Below, in pieces: positions 9,016-18,587 of a stretch of 64,000 nt of DNA; position 1 is the stretch's first letter, and each line of letters begins with the position of its first letter. The stretch spans positions 62,001 through 126,000 of the forward strand of contig NZ_RQVE01000004.1 in NCBI RefSeq assembly GCF_003992315.1, read 5' to 3'. Under the pieces are notes generated by a model. It saw only the letters and a program-made list of their open reading frames with translations. It was not told where the DNA came from and did not search any database. Made by a program: the position numbers and the translations under genes. The DNA comes from Veillonella sp. 3891 (GTDB lineage: Bacteria > Bacillota > Negativicutes > Veillonellales > Veillonellaceae).

Positions 9016-9759
9016 ATGTACGAGGTAAATTCTTTGTCCTTTTCCTATGGAAAACGACAAATTTTAGATGATGTGAAGCTCAGCTTTCCTAAACATAAAA
9101 TGACGGCTATCATTGGACCTAATGGTTGTGGTAAATCGACACTCCTTGGACATCTAAGTCAGTTGCATCCTACCGATGCAATTACATTGGATGGTGTGCC
9201 TTTACAAACGATTGATGGCCCCACCTTTTCACGAAAGGTGGCGGTCCTAGCACAAATGCATGATGCTATGATCGATGATTTTTTAGTGAAAGATATTGTG
9301 CTTATGGGGCGATATCCCTATAAAAGTCATTTTGGAAATTATACAACAGAAGACGTTGCTATCGCCCAGTCTTATATGGATCAAGTGGGTGTGTCTCACT
9401 TGGCAGAAGAAGAAATGGGACATTTGTCGGGCGGTGAACGGCAACGGGTGTTCATTGCAAAAGCATTGACACAACAAACAGAGGTATTACTGTTAGATGA
9501 ACCAACGAATCATCTAGACATGAAATACAAGGTAGCGCTCATGAAAGAATTGCAAAACTTTTCGGGCACAAGTATTGTAGTTCTCCATGACCTAAATCTA
9601 GCGGCGCGCTATTGCAATCACATCGTATTGATGAAAGATGGCAAAGTATTACAGACGGGAACACCTCAAGAGGTGTTAACTCCAGAGTTGCTAGAACCTA
9701 TTTTTGAAGTGCCATTCCATGTGTCCATGGAAGATGGCGTGTATCATTTATATTACTAA
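9016..9759 (+). CDS. FecE/HmuV-type ABC importer ATPase
   Basis: Cytoplasmic ATP-binding subunit of the importer, 247 residues. Walker A is GPNGCGKST (about residues 35-43), the signature is LSGGERQRV, Walker B is LLLDEPTNHLD and the switch His is in VLHDLNLAARYC. These match the iron-siderophore/B12/haem subgroup of ABC ATPases. It lies 15 bp after the permease with aggaggg before the ATG, and the lipoprotein gene follows, so the three genes form one operon. Confidence 0.92.
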   Translation: MYEVNSLSFSYGKRQILDDVKLSFPKHKMTAIIGPNGCGKSTLLGHLSQLHPTDAITLDGVPLQTIDGPTFSRKVAVLAQMHDAMIDDFLVKDIVLMGRYPYKSHFGNYTTEDVAIAQSYMDQVGVSHLAEEEMGHLSGGERQRVFIAKALTQQTEVLLLDEPTNHLDMKYKVALMKELQNFSGTSIVVLHDLNLAARYCNHIVLMKDGKVLQTGTPQEVLTPELLEPIFEVPFHVSMEDGVYHLYY

Positions 9760-9781
9760 GTTTAGTAAGAAAGGGAAGATT

Positions 9782-10780
9782 ATGTTAAGTAATTGGAAAA
9801 AATCTAAAGGATTCGTATTAACAGCCTTAGTATGTGGCGCCTTGGCAGTGGCAGGCTGTGGTTCTGAAAAGGAACAAGCTAAAACTGGTACAGAAGTAAC
9901 GTGGCATCAAACATTTGAAGGAAAACAAACAGAATTTGCTGTGAAAGAAGCGCCAAAACACGCAGTATCCATGTCTCAATTTACAACAGAAATGATGTTG
10001 CAATTAGGCTTGGAAGATAAAATGGCAGGCACAGCCTTCCAAGAAGAAGAAATCTATCCACCATTACAAGAAGCCTATGGTAAAGTAAAAGTATTGTCTG
10101 AAAAATGGCCTTCTTATGAAGTGTTTATGTCTGTAAAACCTGACTTCGCTACAGGTTGGGAAGATTCTTTTAGTAAAGAAGGTATCCCTGCAGATAAAAT
10201 GATTGCTCAAAAAGTAAACATTTGGATTCCAGAGTCTGCTTTATCTACACAAGCTGACTTAGAAACTAATTTTAAAGATATGATTAAATTAGGTGAAATC
10301 TTCGGGGTGAAAGCAAAAGCAGAAGAATGGGTAAAAGGTCAACGTGCTTTGTTAGAAAAAGTACAAGCTAAATTGAAAGACCTTCCACATAAACGTGTAT
10401 TCGTATATGACTCCCAAGATGGACAACCTTTCACAGTATTTGAAGGTTACACAACTAACGTATTGCGTTTAATCGGTGCCGATAACGTAATGAGTGGCTT
10501 AGGTGTAGATAAAACTTGGGCGAAAGGTTCTTGGGAAACTGTAGTTAAACAAAATCCTGATTACATCATCATTCCTGACTATGGTAATTCCATCCGCAAC
10601 GATGATGATTTCCAAGAAAAAGTAGCTAAAATTAAAGCTGACCCTCAATTACAAACAATTAAAGCGGTACAAGAAAATCATTTCGTTCGTGTAAAATTAT
10701 CTGAAATTACACCAGGCGTTCGTACAGTAGAAGCGTTGAAACGTTTAGCTGAAGAAATCCATGGTATCCATATCGACTAA
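9782..10780 (+). CDS. substrate-binding lipoprotein of the FecCD-type importer
   Basis: A 332-residue lipoprotein with a signal peptide and lipobox LAVAGC (lipidated Cys near residue 24), followed by a FecB/BtuF-type periplasmic-binding fold: APKHAVSMSQFTTEMMLQLGLEDKMAGT at the start of lobe 1, a long central helix and VKQNPDYIIIPDY in lobe 2. I start it at ATG 9782 because the signal peptide begins there and gaaaggga precedes it; an earlier in-frame ATG at 9704 lies inside the ATPase gene. In a diderm the protein would be lipid-anchored in the periplasm and deliver ligand to the permease. Codon use is rich in A/T-ending codons, consistent with good expression. A strong terminator follows. 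Confidence 0.88.
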   Translation: MLSNWKKSKGFVLTALVCGALAVAGCGSEKEQAKTGTEVTWHQTFEGKQTEFAVKEAPKHAVSMSQFTTEMMLQLGLEDKMAGTAFQEEEIYPPLQEAYGKVKVLSEKWPSYEVFMSVKPDFATGWEDSFSKEGIPADKMIAQKVNIWIPESALSTQADLETNFKDMIKLGEIFGVKAKAEEWVKGQRALLEKVQAKLKDLPHKRVFVYDSQDGQPFTVFEGYTTNVLRLIGADNVMSGLGVDKTWAKGSWETVVKQNPDYIIIPDYGNSIRNDDDFQEKVAKIKADPQLQTIKAVQENHFVRVKLSEITPGVRTVEALKRLAEEIHGIHID

Positions 10781-10803
10781 TTACATAGTGTCATACATAG
10801 GGA

Positions 10804-10832
10804 AAGCCGTCACAATAGTGACGGCTTTTTTT
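10804..10832 (+). terminator. intrinsic terminator of the ABC transporter operon
   Basis: A perfect 10-bp stem (aagccgtcac with gtgacggctt) around the loop aata, ending in TTTTTTT. This separates the transporter operon from the chelatase operon. Confidence 0.9.
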
Positions 10833-10838
10833 GTATGT

Positions 10839-10868
10839 TTTACTTATTACTTCGAAATATAGTATTAT
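10839..10868 (+). promoter_or_regulatory. candidate promoter of the chelatase operon
   Basis: TTTACT at 10839-10844, an 18-nt spacer and TATTAT at 10863-10868. The spacer ends tcgaaatatag, nearly the same as in the transporter promoter at 7857-7886 (tcgaaaattatag). The matching geometry supports co-regulation of the two operons. Confidence 0.6.
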
Positions 10869-10881
10869 TTAAGTATAGAGA

Positions 10882-10922
10882 GTACATGCTGATTAATATG
10901 TACTACATAGTGATTCACTATG
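10882..10922 (+). promoter_or_regulatory. palindromes in the chelatase leader
   Basis: GTACAT at 10882-10887 pairs with ATGTAC at 10898-10903. Directly after it lies a perfect 17-bp palindrome (CATAGTGATTCACTATG, 10906-10922). They lie just downstream of the predicted transcription start and may be protein operators or RNA hairpins. Confidence 0.5.
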
Positions 10923-10969
10923 GGCAGTGGATATACACTTGGTAATAAAAATCAACTATAGGAGAGGTA

Positions 10970-11014
10970 ATGGTGAAAGGGAAGACATTACATATTGTGG
11001 TGAGTATGATATGA
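10970..11014 (+). CDS. putative 14-residue leader peptide upstream of the chelatase
   Basis: A short frame encoding [14 protein letters not shown], preceded by aggagagg (10960-10967) at good spacing and ending in a TGA that overlaps the chelatase ATG at 11011 as ATGA. The chelatase lacks a comparably strong ribosome site. This is the same arrangement as at 7952-8005. Translation of the peptide is an inference. Confidence 0.42.
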   Translation: MVKGKTLHIVVSMI

Positions 11015-14000
11015 AACATTCTATATTACTCATTACGTCTATGACGAAACATTGGCAGTGGGCTAAAGAAATAGAACAGAAGTGTACAGATGAGACTATG
11101 TCCTTGGGCATAGTCTTTCTGTCGTGCAACGATATAGAGTTAGCAGATGTTCAGCACGCTATAGATGTGGCGGATATAGTACTGTTTACTCATGTAGGCA
11201 GTACGTTAGATACTCCTTTGGTAAAAGGAATTTACAAATATATTACACAGAAACAAGTTCCTTATGTATTACTATTCCATGATTCAGCGTCGGATGTACA
11301 GCGATATAGTGTTGCAGATGAGGACATTGATCAAATTAAGGTTTATTTGCACCAAGGTGGAACAGAAAACTTTTATGGACTGTGCCAATATATGCTATCC
11401 TTACAAGGTTATACAGGGCCAGTGGAAGCGGTGAAAGAACTACCATACCAAGGTATTTTAGGCAGACAAGGGGAAGTGTATCCATCCTATGAGTCATATC
11501 GTAAGGACTATGATCATGGTGGTCCAGTGGTAGGCATTTTCTTTTATCGAGATGAATGGGTGCAAGGTCAATTAGACTATCCCTATGCACTGTATGATTG
11601 TGCATTAGAGCAAGGATTATCGCCAGTATTAGTATTTGGTCAATACAGCAGTAAATCTGGTGGACAATTACGGTGGTATGATTGTTGGCACACGTTGTTT
11701 GATCATCAAGTGAAAGAGACCATATCTCTCATCATTAATACATGCAAGTTCTCCATCATTGGCTTGCAGGGGGCGAGTCGTGATGAAATGACGGATTTAG
11801 GAATCCCTATCTTGCAGGGCTTTGTTACCTATACTACTCTTGAAAGCTGGCAAACACGTTCACAAGGGTTAGAGCCTATGGATATATCTTTTTCCTTGTC
11901 ATTGCCGGAAATAGATGGTATTTTAAACGGTCATATTGTAGGGACCAGAGCGTACTCAGAGGAAAGAGGCTACTATTTCAAACCATATCCTGAGGGGATT
12001 CAAAAGTTAGTAGACCAAGCCAAACGATGGATTGCATTGCAACAGAAACATAGGTCAGAAGTAAAGATTGCTCTATTCCTTCATAATTATCCTCCCAAAA
12101 ATTCACATATTGGCAATGCCTGTGGGCTAGACACGCCAGAATCTGTACTACGGTTGTTGCAAGAATTACAACAGAACGGATATATAGTAGATGGTATCCC
12201 CCAAATGAGTGAAGATCTAATGACGATACTGACCAAACATGCTACGAATGATGTAGATTGCTTGACCGATTCAGCCGTAGAGAAAGCCCCAAAATTACCG
12301 AAAGAAGCGTATAGGAGGTGGTTTTCAAAGCTGGATAGTGCTACCCAAGAATCACTACTACAACATTGGGGACAGCCCATAGGAGAGATATTTGTAGAAG
12401 AGGATGAGCTTATTATTCCCGGTGTGGCCTTTGGCAATGTGTGGGTATTAGTACAACCGCCACGTGGATTTAGTGACAATCCAGATGCTTTGTACCATTC
12501 GCCGGACATTCCACCGACGCATCACTATGAGGGGGTGTATCATTGGGTACGCACTGTATTCCAAGCCGATGTGGCGATCCATATGGGGACGCATGGCAAT
12601 TTAGAATGGTTACCCGGTAAGGGAACGGCTTTAAGTTCCTATTGTTACCCTCAGTTAGGTATCGAAGATATACCTAATCTGTATCCGTACTGGACGACCA
12701 TTGTCGGTGAAGGTATCCAAGCAAAACGGCGTAGCCATGCTGTTTTACTTAGCTATTTATCGCCACCTATGAAGCGGTCCGGCTTGTATGGTGTCTATGA
12801 AACGCTAGAACGGTATTTGGACGAATATGACCATATGAAAGCGCAGGAGATGGGTCAAGAGTCTGTGGTGCTAAGTTATATCTTATCTTCTGTGAGAGAG
12901 TGTCATTTAGAGCACTTGTGCGAATCCTTCGACTGGTATCAAGAGGGAGGTCAGGTACACTTTGTGGCAGATAGATCTGTCAGTGAAGAAGAGTGGCGTG
13001 CCTTAGCTGACTCTATTCATGCAGACGAGGCAGAAGAACTGTTAGGGGATATTCATAACTATTTGATGGACATCCAAAATCGTCATATTCGTTGTGGCTT
13101 GCATATTTTAGGGCAAAATCCAACCACAGAGGAAGAGGACGGGTATATAGATGCTTTCATAGATATGCATGGTGTGCCAGACGATGCACAGAAAGAAACG
13201 CTGTGTGAGACCTACCTCGCAGGGTTGCGCCAAACGACAGAAGAAATGTGCCAATTGTTACGAGGTTTAGAAGGGAACTATATTCCACCTAATATCGGTG
13301 GCGCTGTTACTAATGGTGGTATCGATGTATTGCCTATGGGGCGCAATTTTTATGGCGTTGATGAACGGACCTTGCCGACCGTGCCTGCCTATGCTATCGG
13401 TTGTGAACTAGGCGATGCATTGCTCAATGAGTATATTCGAGAAGAACAGAGATATCCAGAGGAAATTGGTATTGTCTTATGGGCAGACAACACGCAACGC
13501 ACTCATGGACAATGTATTGGTGAAGTATTCTATTTATTGGGTGTACGACCAGTTTATACAGGAAGTCGTGTGTCCGATTTGGAAGTCATACCTCTAGCGG
13601 AATTAGGGCGACCACGTATCGATGTAACAAGCCGTATTAGTGGACTATTCCGAGATATGATGCCTTCCGGTGTCATGTGGATTGCAAAAGCTGTGCAAAT
13701 GGTAAACGCCCTTGATGAAGATCATAGTGTGAATTACGTAAAAAAACATATAGACCTGGATACAGCTGCATTAATAGAAGATGGTATGGACTACGAAGAA
13801 GCTATCAAGGGCGCTACGATTCGTGTCTTTGGCGATGCACCAGGTGCCTATGGGGCAGGGGTGAATCAAATTCTAGAACAAAGCAACTGGTCTACTCGTG
13901 AAGATTTAGCCAATGCCTATGTCACCTGGGGTGGCTATGGATATGATGAGCAAGGGGAAATTATCCCAAGTCATCAACAGTTTCGCAAGCGATTAGGTTC

Positions 14001-14547
14001 CATCGAAGTGACTGTGAAAAATGAAGATAATCGCGAGGTTAGTTTGTTGAGTACTGATGATTTCAATGCCTACCACGGGGGGATGATCGCGGCTGTGGAG
14101 GCGGTGAAAGGTACTAAGCCGAAATCATTTATAGGAGATACCACGTATCGCAAAGATATTTTGGTGCGGTCCTTAGAAGATGAAATTCAGCGTCAGTTCC
14201 GTAGTGAACCAATGAACCCTATTTTTATAGAGGGGATGATGAAACACGGCTACAAGGGGGCAGCGGATATGGCTTCCTATGTACAACATACCTATGAATG
14301 GGACGCCACTAGTGATATGATTCAAGATTGGATGTATGATGCCTATACAGACGAGTATGTCATGAATCAGGAGGTACAGGACTGGATGCGCCAAGTCAAT
14401 CCTTGGGCATTAGGGGCCATTTGTACTACTTTATTAGAAGCAGAACAACGAGGACTTTGGAAGGCCAGTGCGGAACGTATAGAAGGATTGCGCGATGTGG
14501 CAATGTCCTTGGAAGATGATCTAGAGGGGTATTATGATGAAACGTAA
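11011..14547 (+). CDS. CobN/HmuS/BchH-type large chelatase subunit
   Basis: A 1178-residue member of the CobN/magnesium-chelatase H family, which binds a tetrapyrrole and inserts or removes a metal. The family signature [15 protein letters not shown] lies near residue 525, with [20 protein letters not shown] upstream and NGRDFYGVD-like [15 protein letters not shown] downstream. The start at ATG 11011 is chosen for the ATGA overlap with the leader frame; a longer in-frame version from 10927 has no clear ribosome site. The following genes encode ChlI- and ChlD-like ATPase partners. CobN inserts cobalt in B12 synthesis; HmuS relatives sit in haem-uptake operons and are linked to haem iron release. 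The neighbouring haem genes favour a haem role, but the substrate and direction are unproven. Confidence 0.85.
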   Translation: MKHSILLITSMTKHWQWAKEIEQKCTDETMSLGIVFLSCNDIELADVQHAIDVADIVLFTHVGSTLDTPLVKGIYKYITQKQVPYVLLFHDSASDVQRYSVADEDIDQIKVYLHQGGTENFYGLCQYMLSLQGYTGPVEAVKELPYQGILGRQGEVYPSYESYRKDYDHGGPVVGIFFYRDEWVQGQLDYPYALYDCALEQGLSPVLVFGQYSSKSGGQLRWYDCWHTLFDHQVKETISLIINTCKFSIIGLQGASRDEMTDLGIPILQGFVTYTTLESWQTRSQGLEPMDISFSLSLPEIDGILNGHIVGTRAYSEERGYYFKPYPEGIQKLVDQAKRWIALQQKHRSEVKIALFLHNYPPKNSHIGNACGLDTPESVLRLLQELQQNGYIVDGIPQMSEDLMTILTKHATNDVDCLTDSAVEKAPKLPKEAYRRWFSKLDSATQESLLQHWGQPIGEIFVEEDELIIPGVAFGNVWVLVQPPRGFSDNPDALYHSPDIPPTHHYEGVYHWVRTVFQADVAIHMGTHGNLEWLPGKGTALSSYCYPQLGIEDIPNLYPYWTTIVGEGIQAKRRSHAVLLSYLSPPMKRSGLYGVYETLERYLDEYDHMKAQEMGQESVVLSYILSSVRECHLEHLCESFDWYQEGGQVHFVADRSVSEEEWRALADSIHADEAEELLGDIHNYLMDIQNRHIRCGLHILGQNPTTEEEDGYIDAFIDMHGVPDDAQKETLCETYLAGLRQTTEEMCQLLRGLEGNYIPPNIGGAVTNGGIDVLPMGRNFYGVDERTLPTVPAYAIGCELGDALLNEYIREEQRYPEEIGIVLWADNTQRTHGQCIGEVFYLLGVRPVYTGSRVSDLEVIPLAELGRPRIDVTSRISGLFRDMMPSGVMWIAKAVQMVNALDEDHSVNYVKKHIDLDTAALIEDGMDYEEAIKGATIRVFGDAPGAYGAGVNQILEQSNWSTREDLANAYVTWGGYGYDEQGEIIPSHQQFRKRLGSIEVTVKNEDNREVSLLSTDDFNAYHGGMIAAVEAVKGTKPKSFIGDTTYRKDILVRSLEDEIQRQFRSEPMNPIFIEGMMKHGYKGAADMASYVQHTYEWDATSDMIQDWMYDAYTDEYVMNQEVQDWMRQVNPWALGAICTTLLEAEQRGLWKASAERIEGLRDVAMSLEDDLEGYYDET

Positions 14548-14557
14548 GGAGACTAAC

Positions 14558-15496
14558 ATGAGTACTATATATCCTTTTACAGCCTTAGTAGGACAAAATC
14601 AAATGAAATTGGCCTTACTCCTCAATGCGGTAGACCCACGGGTAGGTGGTGTATTGATACAGGGTGATAAGGGAACGGCAAAATCGACGGCGGTACGAGG
14701 CTTAGCCAAGGTGCTGCCGATGCATCGTGATGGCACACCGATGAAAGTGGTGGACCTTCCATTGCATTGCACGGAAGACAGGTTGGTGGGAACCTTGGAT
14801 ATTGAGCGGATGCTGCAAGAGGGGAAGCAAAAGTTTTCTCCAGGCATTTTATTTGAGGCTCACGAAAATATTCTCTATGTGGATGAAGTCAATTTACTAG
14901 AGGACTACTTAGTGGATACATTGCTAGATGTGGCGGCGATGGGTGTGAATCGGGTTGAACGTGAGGGCATTAGCCATAGTCATCCATCACGATTTATTTT
15001 GGTAGGTACCATGAACCCCGAAGAGGGGGCTATTCGTCCGCAATTGTTGGATCGCTTTGGTCTATCGGTGACTGTGAAAGCAGAAACAGATGTAGCATTG
15101 CGGATGGAAGTATTGCGTCGTCGATTGGCTTTTGAAGATACTCCACAAGCATTTATTGAGTCCTACAGGAAGGACGATGAAGGGTTGCGTAAAACCATTG
15201 AAACAGCGCGTAAAGCGTTGCCTACCATTGGGATAGATGCAAATCTATTAGAATTGATTGCTAATATATCGATTACCCTAGGCGTAGAGGGACATCGTTC
15301 TGATATTACTTTGCTCAATAGTAGCCGTGCTTTGGCGGCCTTACAAGGGGAGCCACATGTGACCATGGATCATCTGAAACAGTTGACACCGCTTGTGATG
15401 GCGCATCGGATGAAACGGAAACCCTTTGAGCAACGTGAATTTGATGAAACTATGTTAGGGAATCTATGGGCTACTTATGAAGGGATACAGAAGTAG
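14558..15496 (+). CDS. magnesium-chelatase ChlI/BchI-type AAA+ ATPase
   Basis: AAA+ motor subunit for a class I tetrapyrrole metal chelatase, 312 residues. Walker A is GDKGTAKST (about residues 36-44), Walker B is [16 protein letters not shown], and sensor segments include [22 protein letters not shown] chose ATG 14558 because aaggag ends 6 nt before it; an ATG at 14534 in the same frame lies inside the chelatase gene. It is encoded between the H-type and D-type subunits, the complete three-part set. Its presence argues for an ATP-driven metal insertion complex, unlike HmuS loci I know of that lack these partners. Confidence 0.9.
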   Translation: MSTIYPFTALVGQNQMKLALLLNAVDPRVGGVLIQGDKGTAKSTAVRGLAKVLPMHRDGTPMKVVDLPLHCTEDRLVGTLDIERMLQEGKQKFSPGILFEAHENILYVDEVNLLEDYLVDTLLDVAAMGVNRVEREGISHSHPSRFILVGTMNPEEGAIRPQLLDRFGLSVTVKAETDVALRMEVLRRRLAFEDTPQAFIESYRKDDEGLRKTIETARKALPTIGIDANLLELIANISITLGVEGHRSDITLLNSSRALAALQGEPHVTMDHLKQLTPLVMAHRMKRKPFEQREFDETMLGNLWATYEGIQK

Positions 15497-15534
15497 TAGA
15501 ATTATCAAAGATTTTGTTAAAGGAGGTGAAAGGG

Positions 15535-17466
15535 ATGAGTTTACAGCTAAATACAGGCATTCACCTCTTTTTGCAAGAACCTTTGTTGCGGACATTACTG
15601 ATTTCAGGTGAAGTGGGAACGGGAAAAACTTATGCTCTGTTACAAGCATTGCATGATAGGGGCCGAACCTATACGACGATTACATCTCATACAGATGTGA
15701 GTGCTATGCAGGAAGCGGTGGATATACAAAGGACCTTAGAAACAGCTCAAATTGTAAAACAAGCACATCCTTGGGACGTGTATGACTTGCTCATCTGCGA
15801 AGGATTGGATCACTTTGACCGGTCCAAGTGGTTACGGATTCTTTACGAGCAAAATCGGCGATACAAAGCGGGGAGACCTCTACAAATCATTGGGACCTAT
15901 ACGGGAGCAGAAGGGCTTTCAGCATGGGTCTATGATATGGATTTGTGGATTTCCATAGAGTCGCCGGATGCGAACAATAGAGTGCGGGTCCTAGCAGATA
16001 GGGACGATGCGGAAACCTATGAGATAGGTGTGGCTCGTGAAAGTCACCACAGAGAGGGGACTCTTCACGAGGGAAGATTAATAGATGTATATGGAACTCA
16101 TGGAGAAGAGTCGATTCGTTCTAAGAGGAAATTAATGGATGCACCTAGATCTCCCACGGTGCATGATAGCATATATACATATATTTCCAGTCTAGTAGAG
16201 AGATTCAATATTTCCTTTATGGGGATGGAATATATTTTACTAAAAGCGGCCATAGGTTTAGCTAGAGAAAATGGTCATCTGTTTGTGGAGCCTATTGATG
16301 TAGAAACAGTACTTCCTTGGACATTACCACAGAAGATGAAGAACCTAGTGAGTTCTCGAACATCTCAAGATGGAGAGGCACAGAATCCATCAGATCGAAT
16401 GCCATCCGATGAGGCAAGAAGGGAACAAGAGAAAACGAAAGAGGTCAGTTCAAACCGAGAACAAGAGGACAATAGCTCACAAAGTATGGATAGGGAAAAG
16501 GACCGTGATGAGACAATAGAAAAGGTGCCTCAAGGGATGACGACAGATAGTGATGGATCTCATGATGAACAATCAAAAGAGGAAACTACTCTGGAACCAG
16601 ATCAGACAGAAGCGGAACTTGACACTAGTCATGATGAAACAGAGAAAGAAAAGGATACGAGCGGAGAGGGCCAACGTGAGTCCCATAGAGGTAAGATAGA
16701 GGAGGCCTTTGTACTTTCAGAAACGGTGGAAACACAGGTGTTACATTTATATGGGATGTTGCAATCTGAGGCTGCAAAGAAACGCATAGATATCAGTGAT
16801 GACGGCCGAGGCCCTAAGGTACATCGCCAAGGAACTACGGGGAGAACCATTGCCTGGATACCGACGATAGTACAAGGGATTGTACGCAGTCGGCAAGTAC
16901 CGATTCAGCTAACTATAGAAGATGTCAGATATGCTATGTATCAGGAAATGCCAAAAGAAGCCATCTATTTAGTAGTTGATACAAGTGGATCTATGGGACA
17001 GAGACAACGTTTACAGAGGACGGAGAAGTTACTTTCACAATTGATACAGATGATGTATGTAAAACGACAGTATGTATCGCTCATCACCTTTCAAAAGCAA
17101 GGGGCTCAATGTGTGGTGCCGATGACACAGCAAATCGAGACTATCCCCAAAGCATTGGGAGAAGCTCGTATTGGGGGCAGAACGCCCTTTGTAAAAGGCA
17201 TTGAGGAAGCAGTCAAACAGATAGGTATGGACATGTCACAAATGGGGCATGTACAGGCAAAGGTCGTAATCATTACAGATGGGAAGGTCACCTCACAAGC
17301 ACTGCAGGGACTAGATGACATCGGTAAATGGCTTGCAAATCAGGGAATACAAACGACGGTCATCGATACAGACACCAGTTTTGTTCGCATGAATCGCGCC
17401 AAAGAAATTGCTCATATGTTAGGGGCAGAACTTATAAATATTTCTCAATATAGATCGTACAACTAG
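15535..17466 (+). CDS. ChlD/BchD-type chelatase subunit with VWA domain
   Basis: A 643-residue D-type partner of the ChlI ATPase. The N-terminal AAA-like region retains a P-loop (GEVGTGKT, near residues 25-35) but is otherwise divergent. A long acidic, low-complexity Glu/Asp/Ser/Thr/Lys linker runs from about 280 to 400. The C-terminal von Willebrand A domain carries the metal-dependent adhesion site DTSGSMG (about residues 482-488). An aaaggaggtg ribosome site lies just upstream of ATG 15535. The VWA domain is expected to dock onto the large chelatase subunit. No terminator is obvious before hemE. Confidence 0.85.
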   Translation: MSLQLNTGIHLFLQEPLLRTLLISGEVGTGKTYALLQALHDRGRTYTTITSHTDVSAMQEAVDIQRTLETAQIVKQAHPWDVYDLLICEGLDHFDRSKWLRILYEQNRRYKAGRPLQIIGTYTGAEGLSAWVYDMDLWISIESPDANNRVRVLADRDDAETYEIGVARESHHREGTLHEGRLIDVYGTHGEESIRSKRKLMDAPRSPTVHDSIYTYISSLVERFNISFMGMEYILLKAAIGLARENGHLFVEPIDVETVLPWTLPQKMKNLVSSRTSQDGEAQNPSDRMPSDEARREQEKTKEVSSNREQEDNSSQSMDREKDRDETIEKVPQGMTTDSDGSHDEQSKEETTLEPDQTEAELDTSHDETEKEKDTSGEGQRESHRGKIEEAFVLSETVETQVLHLYGMLQSEAAKKRIDISDDGRGPKVHRQGTTGRTIAWIPTIVQGIVRSRQVPIQLTIEDVRYAMYQEMPKEAIYLVVDTSGSMGQRQRLQRTEKLLSQLIQMMYVKRQYVSLITFQKQGAQCVVPMTQQIETIPKALGEARIGGRTPFVKGIEEAVKQIGMDMSQMGHVQAKVVIITDGKVTSQALQGLDDIGKWLANQGIQTTVIDTDTSFVRMNRAKEIAHMLGAELINISQYRSYN

Positions 17467-17499
17467 TGATAGAATATATAGGTAATTACACGCTGTATA

Positions 17500-17508
17500 T
17501 GCTACAAT
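17500..17508 (+). promoter_or_regulatory. possible extended -10 promoter of the hem genes
   Basis: TGcTACAAT fits an extended -10 element about 50 nt upstream of hemE. No good -35 is visible. It would allow hemE-hemH-hemYQ to be expressed independently of the chelatase genes. Confidence 0.4.
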
Positions 17509-17558
17509 AGAAAGTAGAATCCAAGTTTGATTTGGTAAAAGGTAAGGTGTAATTATAT

Positions 17559-18587
17559 ATGAAACAACGACAAGATTATTTGCAAATGATTGCAGGTGAG
17601 TCGGTGTCCCGTAGACCAGTCTGGTTTATGCGTCAAGCGGGGCGTAGTCAAGAAGCGTATCGCAAGATAAAAGAGCGATATAGCCTATTTGAGATTACTC
17701 ATCAACCAGAATTATGTGCAAAAGTAACGGCTCTGCCTGTTCATGAATATGATGTAGATGCGGCTATTTTATACAAAGATATTATGACTCCTTTGGTACC
17801 TATGGGTGTAGATGTAACCATTAAACCCGGTGTAGGACCTGTCATTGCAAATCCCATACGTTCACATGAAGATGTAGCAAATTTACGTGATATTGTAGTA
17901 GAAGAATCGTTGGATTTTATGGTGAAAACGATTCAAATGTTAACGAAGGAAATGCTTACAGTACCGTTGATTGGCTTTGCAGGGGCTCCTTTCACATTGG
18001 CTAGTTATATGATTGAAGGGGGCCCTTCTAAAAGTTATCAGAAAACACGCCAATGTTTAGTAGCAACTCCAGAGATTTGGCATGCTTTGATGGAGCGCTT
18101 AACGACCATGTCCATTACCTATATGGAGGGTCAAATTAAAGCAGGTGTACAGGCCATTCAAATTTTTGATTCTTGGATTGGTGCACTTTCAATGGAGCAA
18201 TATGAAACTGGCGTATTCCCGTATATGAAACGAATTATCGGAACTATCAAGGAGCTGTATCCTCATATTCCAATCACTATGTTTGGGGTAGGTACAAAGC
18301 ATTTATTCCCAGTGTGGAAAGAATTGCCTTTAGATGTCATCGGTTGCGATTGGAGATGTTCCATTGCAGAAGCTAGTGCGATGGGGATTACACAGACACT
18401 ACAAGGAAATTTAGATCCTGCCTATTTATTCGCAGATTGGAAAACAATTCAACATGAAATTGACCGCATTTTAGAGGAAGGTGCTGCCCATGGAAAGCAT
18501 ATTTTCAATTTAGGTCATGGTGTTGTGCCAGATGCAAATCCTAAAGTATTGCGAAAGATCGTGGAGTATGTACATGACAGAGGATAA
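17559..18587 (+). CDS. hemE: uroporphyrinogen decarboxylase
   Basis: Decarboxylates uroporphyrinogen III to coproporphyrinogen III in the cytoplasm. The 342-residue length is normal. The N-terminal hallmark RRPVWFMRQAGRSQEAYRK is present (usual form PVWxMRQAGRY, with S at the last position here), as are GFAGAPFTLASYMIEGG and the late FNLGHGVVPDANP motif. It opens a block hemE-hemH-hemYQ in which the next start lies within the end of this gene. Upstream haem genes (hemA, L, B, C, D) are not in the window. Confidence 0.94.
   Translation: MKQRQDYLQMIAGESVSRRPVWFMRQAGRSQEAYRKIKERYSLFEITHQPELCAKVTALPVHEYDVDAAILYKDIMTPLVPMGVDVTIKPGVGPVIANPIRSHEDVANLRDIVVEESLDFMVKTIQMLTKEMLTVPLIGFAGAPFTLASYMIEGGPSKSYQKTRQCLVATPEIWHALMERLTTMSITYMEGQIKAGVQAIQIFDSWIGALSMEQYETGVFPYMKRIIGTIKELYPHIPITMFGVGTKHLFPVWKELPLDVIGCDWRCSIAEASAMGITQTLQGNLDPAYLFADWKTIQHEIDRILEEGAAHGKHIFNLGHGVVPDANPKVLRKIVEYVHDRG

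Noticed and set aside
9704-9781. Extended N-terminus of the binding lipoprotein
   Set aside because: It overlaps the ATPase gene and would put 26 residues before the signal peptide; ATG 9782 has a ribosome site.
13415-13597. Short plus-strand frame inside the chelatase gene
   Set aside because: Overlaps the chelatase in another frame, with no independent signals.
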